A DNA stretch of 64,000 nucleotides, taken from contig JANNFI010000080.1 of the NCBI GenBank assembly GCA_031379665.1, positions 38,334 through 102,333 on the forward strand, written 5' to 3'. The position numbers were made by a program, and so were the translations under genes. Origin of the DNA: SZUA-254 sp031379665. GTDB lineage: Bacteria; Bacteroidota; Ignavibacteria; UBA10030; SZUA-254. The notes under the pieces are model-generated. The model saw only the letters and a list, made by a program, of their open reading frames with translations, had not been told where the DNA came from and did no database searches. Positions 33,220-41,591 of the stretch are shown one piece after another; the first letter of the stretch is position 1; each line of letters opens with the position of its first letter.

Positions 33220-36200
33220 ATGAAGAATCTCCTCCTGACGGCCTCGTTGACGATGCTCTTCGTCGCCGGCGCCGTCGCTCAACCCGAGGCGCGCCTCCTG
33301 CGCTTCCCCGCCGTCACCAACGGCCAGATCGTCTTCACCTACGCGGGCGACCTTTACACCGTTCCCGACGCCGGCGGCACGGCGCGCAAGCTCACCAGCC
33401 ACGAGGGTTTCGAGATGTTCGCGCGGTTCTCCCCCGACGGGAAGTGGATCGCCTTCACCGGGCAATACGACGGGAACACCGAGGTCTACGTGATTCCTTC
33501 GACCGGCGGGATCCCCCGGCGCCTCACCTACACCGCGACGCTCGGCCGCGACGACGTTTCGGACCGGATGGGGCCGAACAACCTCGTCATGGGCTGGATG
33601 CACGACAACAGGACGATCGTGTTCCGTTCGCGGATGAAGGAGTTCAACGACTTCAAGGGGCAACTCTTCACCGTGACGCTCGACGGCGACATTTCGGTAC
33701 AGCTCCCCCTGCCGCGCGGCGGCTTCTGCTCCTACTCCCCCGACGATTCGAAGCTCGTCTATAATAGAGTGTTCCGCGAGTTCCGCACCTGGAAGCGCTA
33801 CCGCGGCGGGATGGCCGACGACATCTGGATCTACGACTTCAAGACGAAGGCCACCGAACGGATCGCCGAGAGCCCCGCAGGCGACATCATCCCGATGTGG
33901 CACGGCAACACCATCTATTTCGTCTCCGACAGGGACGATGCGAAGCGCTTCAACCTCTACGCCTACGACCTCGGCACGAAGGAGACCCGCAAGCTCACGA
34001 ACTACACCGAGTTCGACATCAAGTTCCCGTCGCTGGGCGGCGACGCCATCGTCTACGAAAACGGCGGGTACATCTATCGGTACGACATCGCGACAAACAC
34101 CGCGACCAAGGTGTCGGTCACGATCGCCGAGGACCTGGTTGGCGGGCGCGGCGGCATCATCGAGGTCGGCTCGTCGGTGACGAACTTCGAAATCTCCCCC
34201 GACGGCAACCGGGCGCTCCTCGGCGCGCGCGGCGACGTGTTCACCGTCCCGGCGAAGCACGGGCCCACCCGCAACCTCACCGCCACCCCCGGCGTCCACG
34301 AACGGAATTCCAAGTGGTCTCCCGACGGCAAGTGGATTTCGTACGTGAGCGACGCCAGCGGCGAGGACGAAATTTGGGTCGTCCCCCAGGACGGCTCCGC
34401 TCCGGCCACGAAGCTCACCAGCGGTGACGACACCTATATGTACCAGCCGTATTGGTCGCCCGACGGCAAAAAGTTGATGTGGGCCGACAAGAAACTCCGC
34501 TTGCGGATCGTCGACGTGGCTTCGAAAAATATCACCGACGCCGCGACCGCGGAAGGGTTCGAGTTCAACGATTACGTCTGGTCTCCCGACAGCCGCTGGA
34601 TCGCCTACACCAGGCCCGAAGTCGAGACGATGAACAGGGTCTACCTCTACTCGCTCGAGAGCGGGAAGAGCATCGACGTGACGGACCCCTGGTACACCTC
34701 GGGCAGCCCGGCCTTCAGCCCCGACGGTGCGTACCTCTACTTCGTCTCGAGCAGGGACTTCAGCCCCAACTTCAGCCAGACGGAGTTCAACATCTCGTAC
34801 GCCGATATGTCGAGGATCTACCTCGTCACGCTCACCAAATCGGCAGAGTCCCCCTTCAAGCCGAAGAGCGACGAAGTTGCGCCGAAGGATGACAACTCGA
34901 AGGACGGCGACAAGAAGGATGATAAGAAGGATGAAAAGAAGGACGAGGGGAAGGACGATAAGAAGGACGCCGGAAAGTCGGTAAAGGTGATCGTAGACTT
35001 CGACGGCGTCAAGGACCGGATCGCGGGCCTGCCGATTTCTGCCTCGAACTACGGCAGCCTCGTCGCGGTGGGATCGAGCCTCTATTATACGCGCCAGGGG
35101 AGCAAGGACGAGAAGACACAATTCCTCCTTTACGACTTCGAAGAGCTCGAGGAGAAGAACCTCGGCGAAGTTGGCGGCTTTGAGATCTCCGCCGACAAGA
35201 AGAAGATGATCGTTGCCAAGGACCGCGGTCATTACATCATAGACCTCCCCAAGGCGAAGATCGACCTCAAGGACAAGCTCGACCTCTCGGGGATGGAAGT
35301 GAAACTCGACAAGAAGGCCGAGTGGACCCAGATGTACAACGAGTGCTGGCGCCAGATGAAATACTTCTTCTACGCGCCGAACATGCACGGCGTTGACTGG
35401 GACGCGGTGAAGGCGAAATACGCGCCGCTGGTCCCGTACGTCAACCACCGCGCAGACCTGACGTACATCATCGGCGAGATGATCGGCGAGCTCTCCGCCG
35501 GCCACACCTACGTGGGGGGCGGCGAATATCCGAAGGCAGCGCGTCTCCAGACCGGCCTCCTCGGCGCCGAGCTCCAACGCGACGCATCGTCGAAATTTTA
35601 CAAGATCTCGAAGATCCTGAAGGGTTATAATTGGGAAAACGGCACGAAGAGCCCGCTGACCGAGATCGGCGTCGACGCGAACGAGGGAGATTACATCGTG
35701 GCCGTCGACGGCAAGCCCACCGACGCGATGGAAAACATCTACGAGTCGCTGGTGAACACCGTCGGCAAGCAGGTGAAGCTGACGCTGAACGCCAAAACCT
35801 CGAAGGACGGCGGACGCGTCATCACGGTGATCCCGATCGACGACGAGTCGAACCTCTACTACCAGAACTGGGTCGACGCGAACATCGCCAAGGTCGACAA
35901 GGCCACGAACGGCAAGGTCGGATATGTCCACATCCCCGATATGGGCGTCGGAGGGTTGAACGAGTTCGTCCGGCGGTTCTACCCGCAGCTCAAGAAGAAG
36001 GCCCTCATCGTCGACGTGCGCGGGAACGGCGGCGGGTTCGTCTCGCCGATCGTCCTCGAGCGCCTGCGCCGCGAACTGGCGTTCATCGACTTCTCGCGGA
36101 ACACCGCGCCCTTCACCGACCCGCAGGAGATGATCTGGGGACCGAAGGTCTGCCTCATCGACGAGTTTTCCGCGTCCGACGGGGACATCTTCCCGTACAG

Positions 36201-36513
36201 GTTCAAGAAGGCGGGCCTCGGGAAACTGGTCGGCAAACGGACGTGGGGCGGCGTTGTCGGCATCCGCGGCACGCTCCCGCTTCTCGACGGCGGGTTCCTC
36301 AACAAGCCCGAATTCTCGCGCTACGACGAGGACGGGAACTGGATCATGGAGGGCGTCGGTGTCGAGCCCGACATCTTTGTCGACAACGACCCGGCGAGAG
36401 AGTTCGCGGGCGACGACCAGCAGCTCACGAAGGGCATCGAGGTGATCCTGGAAGAGTTGAAGACCAAGGAGAGGACGATCCCGCCGATCCCGGATTACCC
36501 GGTGAAGAAGTAA
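33220..36513 (+). CDS. secreted tricorn-like S41 protease
   Basis: A 1097-residue exported protease of the tricorn/S41 type. Signal peptide residues 1-20. Residues about 25-560 are WD40-like/TolB-like propeller repeats with the PDG/SPDGK signature recurring (FSPDGKWIAFTG, YSPDDSKLVY, WSPDGKWISYVS, FSPDGAYLYFVS). A lysine/aspartate-rich linker spans about 550-585. The C-terminal part has the tricorn core domain, a PDZ domain (about 755-870, VDANEGDYIVAVDGKPTDAM) and the S41 peptidase domain (VGYVHIPDMG, LIVDVRGNGGG) with the nucleophile Ser in LIDEFSASDGDIF (about 986). It would degrade peptides in the periplasm. A strong terminator follows about 90 bases after the stop. Confidence 0.94.
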   Translation: MKNLLLTASLTMLFVAGAVAQPEARLLRFPAVTNGQIVFTYAGDLYTVPDAGGTARKLTSHEGFEMFARFSPDGKWIAFTGQYDGNTEVYVIPSTGGIPRRLTYTATLGRDDVSDRMGPNNLVMGWMHDNRTIVFRSRMKEFNDFKGQLFTVTLDGDISVQLPLPRGGFCSYSPDDSKLVYNRVFREFRTWKRYRGGMADDIWIYDFKTKATERIAESPAGDIIPMWHGNTIYFVSDRDDAKRFNLYAYDLGTKETRKLTNYTEFDIKFPSLGGDAIVYENGGYIYRYDIATNTATKVSVTIAEDLVGGRGGIIEVGSSVTNFEISPDGNRALLGARGDVFTVPAKHGPTRNLTATPGVHERNSKWSPDGKWISYVSDASGEDEIWVVPQDGSAPATKLTSGDDTYMYQPYWSPDGKKLMWADKKLRLRIVDVASKNITDAATAEGFEFNDYVWSPDSRWIAYTRPEVETMNRVYLYSLESGKSIDVTDPWYTSGSPAFSPDGAYLYFVSSRDFSPNFSQTEFNISYADMSRIYLVTLTKSAESPFKPKSDEVAPKDDNSKDGDKKDDKKDEKKDEGKDDKKDAGKSVKVIVDFDGVKDRIAGLPISASNYGSLVAVGSSLYYTRQGSKDEKTQFLLYDFEELEEKNLGEVGGFEISADKKKMIVAKDRGHYIIDLPKAKIDLKDKLDLSGMEVKLDKKAEWTQMYNECWRQMKYFFYAPNMHGVDWDAVKAKYAPLVPYVNHRADLTYIIGEMIGELSAGHTYVGGGEYPKAARLQTGLLGAELQRDASSKFYKISKILKGYNWENGTKSPLTEIGVDANEGDYIVAVDGKPTDAMENIYESLVNTVGKQVKLTLNAKTSKDGGRVITVIPIDDESNLYYQNWVDANIAKVDKATNGKVGYVHIPDMGVGGLNEFVRRFYPQLKKKALIVDVRGNGGGFVSPIVLERLRRELAFIDFSRNTAPFTDPQEMIWGPKVCLIDEFSASDGDIFPYRFKKAGLGKLVGKRTWGGVVGIRGTLPLLDGGFLNKPEFSRYDEDGNWIMEGVGVEPDIFVDNDPAREFAGDDQQLTKGIEVILEELKTKERTIPPIPDYPVKK
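34880..34981 (+). repeat. Asp/Lys codon repeat inside the tricorn-like gene
   Basis: About 100 bases of imperfect repeats of GATGATAAGAAG/GACGAGAAGAAG type encode a KDDKKDEKKDE-like linker between propeller and core. The frame is intact. Such tracts are prone to length variation. Confidence 0.85.
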
Positions 36514-36605
36514 CTCGTCTTCCCCTGGACTGCGAACGTGCCCTGGCCCTCGGGATCTGATATAGACTGATCGGCCGGCGGAGTCGGGCCAGAAGGAATG
36601 GAAGT

Positions 36606-36646
36606 AAAAGGGGTGGCCGGAGTCGATCCGGTCACCCCTTTTGTTT
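36606..36646 (+). terminator. rho-independent terminator
   Basis: GGGGTGGCCGG and CCGGTCACCCC form an 11-bp stem (one G-T pair) with a 7-base loop, flanked by AAAA and TTTTGTTT. It ends the protease transcript and could also work on the other strand. Confidence 0.9.
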
Positions 36647-36692
36647 ATGCAGCGCCCGTGAATATTCCCATACGTTTCGGATCCGTCAACCT

Positions 36693-37487
36693 TCAGAGCG
36701 TTCCGGCCAGGACGATCGCCCCCATCACGACGGCGGCGGCCCCGGAAATAGTCGAATGCCCCGATGTATACGTCGGGAAGTTCGGCGTCGGAACGACAGT
36801 CGTAAAAGCCGGCGTCCTCCCCTGCAGCCGCATGGACGGCCTCGCGGTCCAGTGCGCATACTTCGTGCACCAGCAGGAGACGAAGGCATCGTACATTGCG
36901 CAGTTCAGGTATGCGTGCGCCTCCGCAGCAGCGAGCGCGCCCATCTTCCTGCCGGCGATCCGCTAGTTGAGGATGTTGTTCCAGATGGTCGGCGGCGGGA
37001 GGTCGGCCCACTTATGAACGATCGCAACCTGTTCCGGAGTACGGTTGAGCGAGGCCTCGTACACCTGCTCCACCTCGATCGAGTCCGGTTCCGAGCCGTA
37101 CGCGTATGGCGGCTCGGGCTGGAACTCTGCTCCGTTCTCGCAGATCCTGGTCAGCCATTGGCCGCACATCGGAAGGACAGGGTCGGTCCCGTTCCAGATG
37201 CCGGGCCCCGAAGGGATCGTGCCGGTGAACACGGCGTTGGAGCCGTCGGACATTCCGTGCTCCACCGCGAGCTGGCCGACGGACCGCCCGAGGTCGAGGC
37301 TTCGACGGGTGCGCCCTTTCGCCTTTCCATTGGCCGAGCGGAGTTGGCTGCGCAGGGCTTCGTCTATCCGGATTGAGGCGTTCGGGAAAAGGTACTCCAG
37401 CACCGTCGAAGCGGCGCCAGCGGCGAGCGCATCATAGAGGGCCGCGTGAACGAGCGCATACGCCCGGGAAAATTTTGGCGGCGTCAG
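36693..37487 (-). pseudogene. broken vanadium-haloperoxidase-like (PAP2 superfamily) gene
   Basis: One minus-strand frame reads PPKFSRAYALVHAALYDAL, a family-like helix, then LEYLFPNASIRIDEALRSQL and GIWNGTDPVLPMCGQW, reaches an in-frame TAG at 36963-36965, and continues KMGALAAAEAHAYLNCAMYD and FPTYTSGHSTISGAAA. The last motif, with the SGH histidine, is the hallmark of vanadium haloperoxidases and PAP2 phosphatases. The frame begins after a TGA at 37488-37490 without a start codon, and stops again at 36691-36693 before the family's C-terminal ligand region. So there is an internal stop and both ends are missing. The two halves are in the same frame, which argues for a recent point mutation, or a sequencing error at TAG. 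Confidence 0.75.
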
Positions 37488-37566
37488 TCAGGTCGGCATC
37501 GGCGTCCGTTGCGTTGTCGGCTTCGACCCTACTTCTGTCCGGTAGGCTCTGAACCGACACAATTAC

Positions 37567-38433
37567 TCAAAGTCCTGCTGAATGCTTTTCACGCCGCTCC
37601 CGGTACAGCTGCCCGATCTCGGCGCCGATGATGAAGACGATGGCGGTGTAGTAGATCCAGAACACGACGACGATCGCGGCAACGTACGCGCCATAGATCT
37701 TCTTGAAGGTCGCGACGTGGGCGATGTAGGCACCGAAAAGCTGTTGGGCGGCGAACCAGAGGATCGTCGTCGAGAGCGCCGCGACGAGGGCGGCCCCCTT
37801 TGGCGGCCGTGTGACCGGCACCAGACGGTGCACGAGGAAGAGGACGATGACGACCGCGACGATGGACCCCGCCTCCAGGAGCAACGGTTCGAGCCTCGCG
37901 ATGATCACCCCGCCGAACAGACCGGACTCACCGGCGAGGTGCTCGAAAACCTGCACCACGGGCAGGAGCGTCGCCGCCACCAGGAACAGCACCATCACGA
38001 CGAGGATCATCATCAGGTCGAACAACTTGCTTACGACGACCGACCTGGCTTTTTTCACCGGGTAGACCGAGCCGAAAATCGACCGGATCGTGCTGAAGAG
38101 GGCGCTCGAGGCGAAGAGAAGCCCGACGAACCCCAACGTCCCGGCCAGGTTCTTGTAAAACAGGAACTCATCCGCCTGGGCGGCGACGATCTCCTTCACG
38201 AACCGCGCGTTCTCGGGATAGGGCACTACCACATCGATGAAGGTGTCGAGCTTGCGGAGGAAGTCCGACTCCTCGAGGATCAGGCCGCCCACCGAAAAAC
38301 CGATCAACACGAACGGCACGATGCAGACCAGGATCGAAAACGAGAGCGCTTCGGCCATGAAGAGGATGTTGTGGTCGCCCGTGCGTTTCCACACTCCGTG
38401 GAGGTAGTATTTCATCGATTTCGATATTTCCAT
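37567..38433 (-). CDS. YihY/BrkB-family inner-membrane protein
   Basis: A 288-residue integral membrane protein of the YihY (virulence factor BrkB) family. ATG 38433 gives MEISKSMKYYLHGVWKRTGDHNI, the usual cytoplasmic helix; the longer frame to 38538 lacks support. Six membrane segments are visible, including LSFSILVCIVPFVLIGFSVGG, LAGTLGFVGLLFASSALFS, MILVVMVLFLVAATLLPVV and AIVVVFWIYYTAIVFIIGAE. The IYGAYVAAIVVVFWIYY segment is the family's conserved C-terminal stretch. Function in the cell is not established; often suggested as a transporter or lipid-related protein. The gene 3' end faces the broken haloperoxidase gene. Confidence 0.9.
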   Translation of the reverse strand: MEISKSMKYYLHGVWKRTGDHNILFMAEALSFSILVCIVPFVLIGFSVGGLILEESDFLRKLDTFIDVVVPYPENARFVKEIVAAQADEFLFYKNLAGTLGFVGLLFASSALFSTIRSIFGSVYPVKKARSVVVSKLFDLMMILVVMVLFLVAATLLPVVQVFEHLAGESGLFGGVIIARLEPLLLEAGSIVAVVIVLFLVHRLVPVTRPPKGAALVAALSTTILWFAAQQLFGAYIAHVATFKKIYGAYVAAIVVVFWIYYTAIVFIIGAEIGQLYRERREKHSAGL

Positions 38434-38683
38434 TCGAGCCACAGGGTATGGAGAGGGGACGTATTCCACCGTGCGACCGAATATACGAATATTGGCGATT
38501 TCCGATTTATCAAGAATGTTCGATCGTTTGAACGGCACGATAAGACAGGGTAGCCGCCGGAAAATTAGGATACGGACGGCGGGGGTGTTACATTGTAGCC
38601 GGATCGTGTGAAAACAGGCCGATAATCACGCTCCAGGGAGCCACAACTGCAACTCACCGTTCGTCAATATCAAAGGATACCGA

Positions 38684-38917
38684 TTGAAGATCATTGCACG
38701 CAATTTGTCAAGGGAAATCACGGAAAAAGACCTGCGCACCGAATTCGCGGCTTTCGGTGAGGTCTCGTTCATCAACCTCGTTTGGGATCGTTTCGACAGG
38801 ACGTCGGCGGGGTTCGGAATCATTGAGATGCCCGGCCTCTCCGAGGCGACGACCGCCATCGCGGCCCTCGACGGGAAGAAACTCAAAGGCCGCAGCCTGA
38901 CCGTCAACGCGGCGTAA
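38684..38917 (+). CDS. stand-alone RRM-type RNA-binding protein
   Basis: A 77-residue single-domain RNA-recognition-motif protein starting at TTG 38684, with AAAGGAT eight bases upstream. RNP2 is KIIARNLS and RNP1 is RTSAGFGIIEM; the RNP1 is less aromatic than usual (canonical RGFGFVxF), keeping G-F-G. The beta-alpha-beta order and the end LKGRSLTVNAA fit bacterial RRM proteins such as those in Bacteroidota and cyanobacteria. It may act as an RNA chaperone or post-transcriptional regulator. It stands alone, with a divergent YihY gene upstream. Confidence 0.88.
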   Translation: MKIIARNLSREITEKDLRTEFAAFGEVSFINLVWDRFDRTSAGFGIIEMPGLSEATTAIAALDGKKLKGRSLTVNAA

Positions 38918-38935
38918 CGCGCCGCGGGAACGGCG

Positions 38936-39136
38936 TCAACCCGCCTTCAACGCGCGGGCGAATTCCAGGGCCTGGGGTTCGCTGTTAAACCAATCTCGCG
39001 AGATCAGCCTCTTCATCCAGAGAAATTTCTTCCGGCGTCGGACGATCCACATCCCGGCATCGGACTCGCTGTGAACGATGTCGACGACTTCTCCCGCCTC
39101 CTCCCAAATCCGAACGGTCGTGTTGACCGGCGTCAT
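38936..39136 (-). CDS. hypothetical small protein
   Basis: A 66-residue protein of unknown family. It is rich in Trp (five) and basic residues (IVRRRKKFLWMKRLISRDWF), ends with EPQALEFARALKAG and has no membrane segment. Codon third positions are G/C-rich. It faces the RRM gene with 18 bases between the two stops. A nucleic-acid-binding role is possible but unsupported. Confidence 0.55.
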   Translation of the reverse strand: MTPVNTTVRIWEEAGEVVDIVHSESDAGMWIVRRRKKFLWMKRLISRDWFNSEPQALEFARALKAG

Positions 39137-39189
39137 CTCCCTCGCCTCCCGAGCCTGTCGGCGTCTTTTTTTCGTTTCAATTTCAACGA

Positions 39190-39363
39190 TCAGGCCTCAG
39201 ACACCGGTTTCTTTTTTTCTTTCCTGGTGGGTTCGGCTGGCTTGGCGGGATGCGCCGGTTTCACATCGTTTCCCAAAGGCCGCTGCCCGGGCTTGACCGT
39301 TTCTTCGCTCTCGTCCGGCGGGGAACTGCCCCTCGGATGTCTCTGCGGATAGCTGGTGTTCAT
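39190..39363 (-). CDS. hypothetical small, probably disordered protein
   Basis: A 57-residue frame from ATG 39363 (a further ATG at 39378 exists). It is Pro-, Lys- and Glu-rich (HPAKPAEPTRKEKKKPVSE) and predicted disordered. No family recognised; composition alone makes it a weak call. It lies upstream of, and in the same direction as, the previous small gene. Confidence 0.4.
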   Translation of the reverse strand: MNTSYPQRHPRGSSPPDESEETVKPGQRPLGNDVKPAHPAKPAEPTRKEKKKPVSEA

Positions 39364-39424
39364 AGAGTATCGCCCCATTTATTGCGTTTCATACCGTTAC
39401 AAGATACGAAGGTCCGTTGAGCGA

Positions 39425-39461
39425 CTCAATCGCCCATTGGGTTGAAAAGAGTACTACATCC
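39425..39461 (-). promoter_or_regulatory. intergenic repeat element, copy 1 (inverted)
   Basis: Minus-strand sequence begins GGATGTAGTACTCTTTTCAA and continues CCC, AATGGGCGATTGAG. It matches copy 2 at 26 or so of 37 positions, in opposite orientation relative to the regulator gene. It sits about 130 bases upstream of the first NarL gene. Confidence 0.55.
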
Positions 39462-39532
39462 AAGGGGGGGCCGACCCGGAGACATCATTGAAAACGCCCC
39501 ATCAGGATCCGGGCGGAAGGTTCGTCCGGGGG

Positions 39533-39561
39533 TTGCAAATTATCGCACCATTCTCTAAATT
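39533..39561 (+). promoter_or_regulatory. candidate promoter of first NarL-type regulator gene
   Basis: TTGCAA (39533-39538), a 17-base spacer and TAAATT (39556-39561), giving a leader of about 25 bases before ATG 39593. Confidence 0.55.
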
Positions 39562-39592
39562 TTAGACGGATAAGCCCGTTTCGAGCGTTCCG

Positions 39593-40285
39593 ATGAAGAA
39601 AATCAAGATTCTCGTCGTAGAAGATAACCGGTTGTTGCGTGACGGGATCACCCACATGCTCAATCGTCAGAAGGACATGACCGTCGTCGGGTCGGCGGGA
39701 AACGGCGAAAACACTCTTCGGAGCGTCGCCGCATCGAAACCCGCCGTCGTGCTCCTCGACCTCGGCCTCTCCAACCTGAACAGCCTTCAGCTCGTCTCCA
39801 CACTCAGGAAAAAGCACCCGGCGGTGAGGATCATCGTGATGGACCTGATCCCGATGCAGGAGGACGTCGTCATCTACGTCCAGGCGGGGGTGTCGGGGTT
39901 CATCATGAAGGACGCGACGATCGACGATTTTCTCCACACCATCCGGCTGGTCGCCCGGGGCACCAGAGTCCTCCCTCCGATCCTGACCGGATCGCTCTTC
40001 TCCCAGATCGTCGAGGCCGCCGTGGCCGGTTCCGGGCGTTCGCGGCTGAAGATCTCGGTCCGGATGACGAAGCGCGAGCGACAGGTGATAGAGCTCGTCG
40101 CCGACGGGATGACCAACAAGGAGATCGCGGACGCCCTCCACCTCTCCCCTTCCACCGTGAAGAGCCACATCCACAACATCCTCGAGAAGCTGGCCCTGCG
40201 GTCGCGGGTCCAGATCGCGAACTACGCTCGCGCATCCGGTGAATTCAAGGAGGTGACCGACTCGATCTCACTGATCGACGAGTAA
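39593..40285 (+). CDS. orphan NarL/LuxR-type response regulator (copy 1)
   Basis: A 230-residue regulator. Receiver: KILVVEDNRLLRDG, phospho-accepting Asp in VVLLDLGLSNLNSLQL, and Lys in FIMKDATIDDFLHTI. The conserved Thr/Ser switch position reads Asp (IIVMDLIPMQED). The LuxR-type helix-turn-helix is canonical (MTKRERQVIELVADGMTNKE, LHLSPSTVKSHIHNILEKL). The gene is a clear tandem paralogue of the one at 40410. No histidine kinase gene is nearby, so the partner is elsewhere or the protein is phosphorylation-independent. Confidence 0.92.
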   Translation: MKKIKILVVEDNRLLRDGITHMLNRQKDMTVVGSAGNGENTLRSVAASKPAVVLLDLGLSNLNSLQLVSTLRKKHPAVRIIVMDLIPMQEDVVIYVQAGVSGFIMKDATIDDFLHTIRLVARGTRVLPPILTGSLFSQIVEAAVAGSGRSRLKISVRMTKRERQVIELVADGMTNKEIADALHLSPSTVKSHIHNILEKLALRSRVQIANYARASGEFKEVTDSISLIDE

Positions 40286-40339
40286 CCCCGCCCGACCAAA
40301 CCGTACGACCACATCCTCCGACCATTTCCACCCCCTACC

Positions 40340-40376
40340 CGGTGTAGTCCCTTTTTCATCCCATCGGGTGATTGTC
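40340..40376 (+). promoter_or_regulatory. intergenic repeat element, copy 2
   Basis: Begins CGGTGTAGTCCCTTTTTCAT and continues CCC, ATCGGGTGATTGTC. It ends 33 bases before the start of the second NarL gene. Shared core with copies 1 and 3: GTAGT-C-TTTTC-A-CCC. Confidence 0.6.
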
Positions 40377-40409
40377 TACACCTCGCGGAAACGGTATGTT
40401 ACACCCGAG

Positions 40410-41105
40410 ATGAAAAAGAAAATAAGGCTCCTGGTCATCGAGGACAACCCCCTCCTGCGCGAGGGAATCACGAGGATGCTGAAATCCCACGGGGACTTCA
40501 CGATTCTCGCGGGCCCGGCCAACGGTGAAAGCCCCGTGTTGAAGACCCACCGGCTCAAACCGAATGTCATCCTGCTCGACCTCGGCCTGCGAAGCCAGAA
40601 TAGCCTCCACATCGTCGAAACGCTCAAAAAAGAGTTCCCGGCCGCCAGGATCATCGTGATGGATCTCGCTCCCGCACAGGGCGACATCCTGCAGTTCATC
40701 AAGGCCGGCGCCTCCGGATTCATACTCAAGGACGCAACGCTCGACGTTTTCCTCGAAACCATCAGGGCGGTCTCCACTGGGGCGAAAATCCTGCCCGCGC
40801 TCCTGAACGAATCGGTATTCTCACAAATCGTTGAATACGCGATCAAAGGGAGGAAAACCGCCTTGAAAGTCGCGCTCAAGATGACCCGTCGGGAAAGGGA
40901 CGTCATTGCCCTGGTCAGCGACGGGATGACGAACAAGCAGATCGCCGAGCGGCTACACATCGCCACCCACACCGTCAAAAGCCACATCCACAACATCATG
41001 GAGAAACTCGCCCTGCACTCCCGGCTGGAAGTGGCGAACTTCGCCGGCTCGGAGTCGGCTATCTCCAGGAAGGTCGCGAAGACCATCTCGATCTTCAACC
41101 GTTGA
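40410..41105 (+). CDS. orphan NarL/LuxR-type response regulator (copy 2)
   Basis: A 231-residue paralogue of the preceding regulator. ATG 40410 gives MKKKIRLLVIEDNPLLREG; the frame is open to 40368 but the upstream part is the repeat element. Phospho-accepting Asp is in VILLDLGLRSQNSLHI, Lys in FILKDATLDVFLETI. As in copy 1, the switch Thr is Asp (IIVMDLAPAQGD). The helix-turn-helix region matches (MTRRERDVIALVSDGMTNKQ, TVKSHIHNIMEKLALHSRLE). Receiver linkers diverge more than the DNA-binding helices, so the two may share sites. Confidence 0.92.
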   Translation: MKKKIRLLVIEDNPLLREGITRMLKSHGDFTILAGPANGESPVLKTHRLKPNVILLDLGLRSQNSLHIVETLKKEFPAARIIVMDLAPAQGDILQFIKAGASGFILKDATLDVFLETIRAVSTGAKILPALLNESVFSQIVEYAIKGRKTALKVALKMTRRERDVIALVSDGMTNKQIAERLHIATHTVKSHIHNIMEKLALHSRLEVANFAGSESAISRKVAKTISIFNR

Positions 41106-41122
41106 CGCCGCCCTCACCCGAA

Positions 41123-41145
41123 AGGTGTAGTCCATTTTTCAACCC
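41123..41145 (+). promoter_or_regulatory. intergenic repeat element, copy 3
   Basis: Begins AGGTGTAGTCCATTTTTCAA then CCC, just after the second NarL gene and about 125 bases before the YegP-like gene. The 23-base core matches copy 2 at 20 positions; the 3' half differs. Confidence 0.55.
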
Positions 41146-41268
41146 GGCGGTCTATTCCCGGTCGCGGGAAATTTTCGTATCTTAAGGCACCCGGTACATC
41201 CAGTTCGGCGGGACCGGGCTCGGGGGGGCACAGCGCCCTTTCCTTTGTCGCATCCATAGAGGTCATCG

Positions 41269-41451
41269 TTGAAATCACCCATTGATCCCAAACTCCCCCC
41301 CGATCGTTGGGAATTCTACAAGGACAGGACAGATCAGTGGCAGTGGAGAAAATTCGAGGAGAAGAAGGTCGTCGCGGTCTCCGGCGACGGTTTCTTCTCG
41401 AAGCAGGCCTGCGTGAACAACGCGCGTGGCAGGGGATATCTGGGGTCTTGA
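41269..41451 (+). CDS. YegP-like small protein (DUF1508)
   Basis: A 60-residue protein starting at TTG 41269 with AGAGGTC in front. The core WEFYKDRTDQWQWRKF, then VAVSGDGFFSKQACVNNAR, matches the single YegP/DUF1508 repeat (FYKDxxGxWRWR ... SxxGYxSKxxCxxxI). Proteins of this family usually have two repeats; this one has one. Cellular role unknown. It lies between the regulator pair and release factor 3 and may be its own unit. Confidence 0.72.
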   Translation: MKSPIDPKLPPDRWEFYKDRTDQWQWRKFEEKKVVAVSGDGFFSKQACVNNARGRGYLGS

Positions 41452-41591
41452 ATATCGGGGCTCTGAATATCCACTGAAGCGACCCCCTTCGCATCGTTCC
41501 AGCCCGTTTCACGCGTCCCGTGTTTCCGCCCACCGCTTTGCCCTCTCGCGGATTATTCGTATTTTCCCTCCTATTTGACGCAGAATTCCCC

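Noticed and set aside
33214..37011. 1265-codon frame on the minus strand, antisense to the tricorn-like gene
   Set aside because: It reads RRR/DDR/VVE-rich low-complexity protein, has no domain or start signal, and mirrors the codon pattern of the high-GC gene on the other strand, including the K/D repeat.
41442..41471. 15-base near-duplicate (GGGGTCTTGAATATC / GGGGCTCTGAATATC) at the end of the YegP-like gene
   Set aside because: Two imperfect units only; most simply slippage, and it overlaps the stop codon of the gene.
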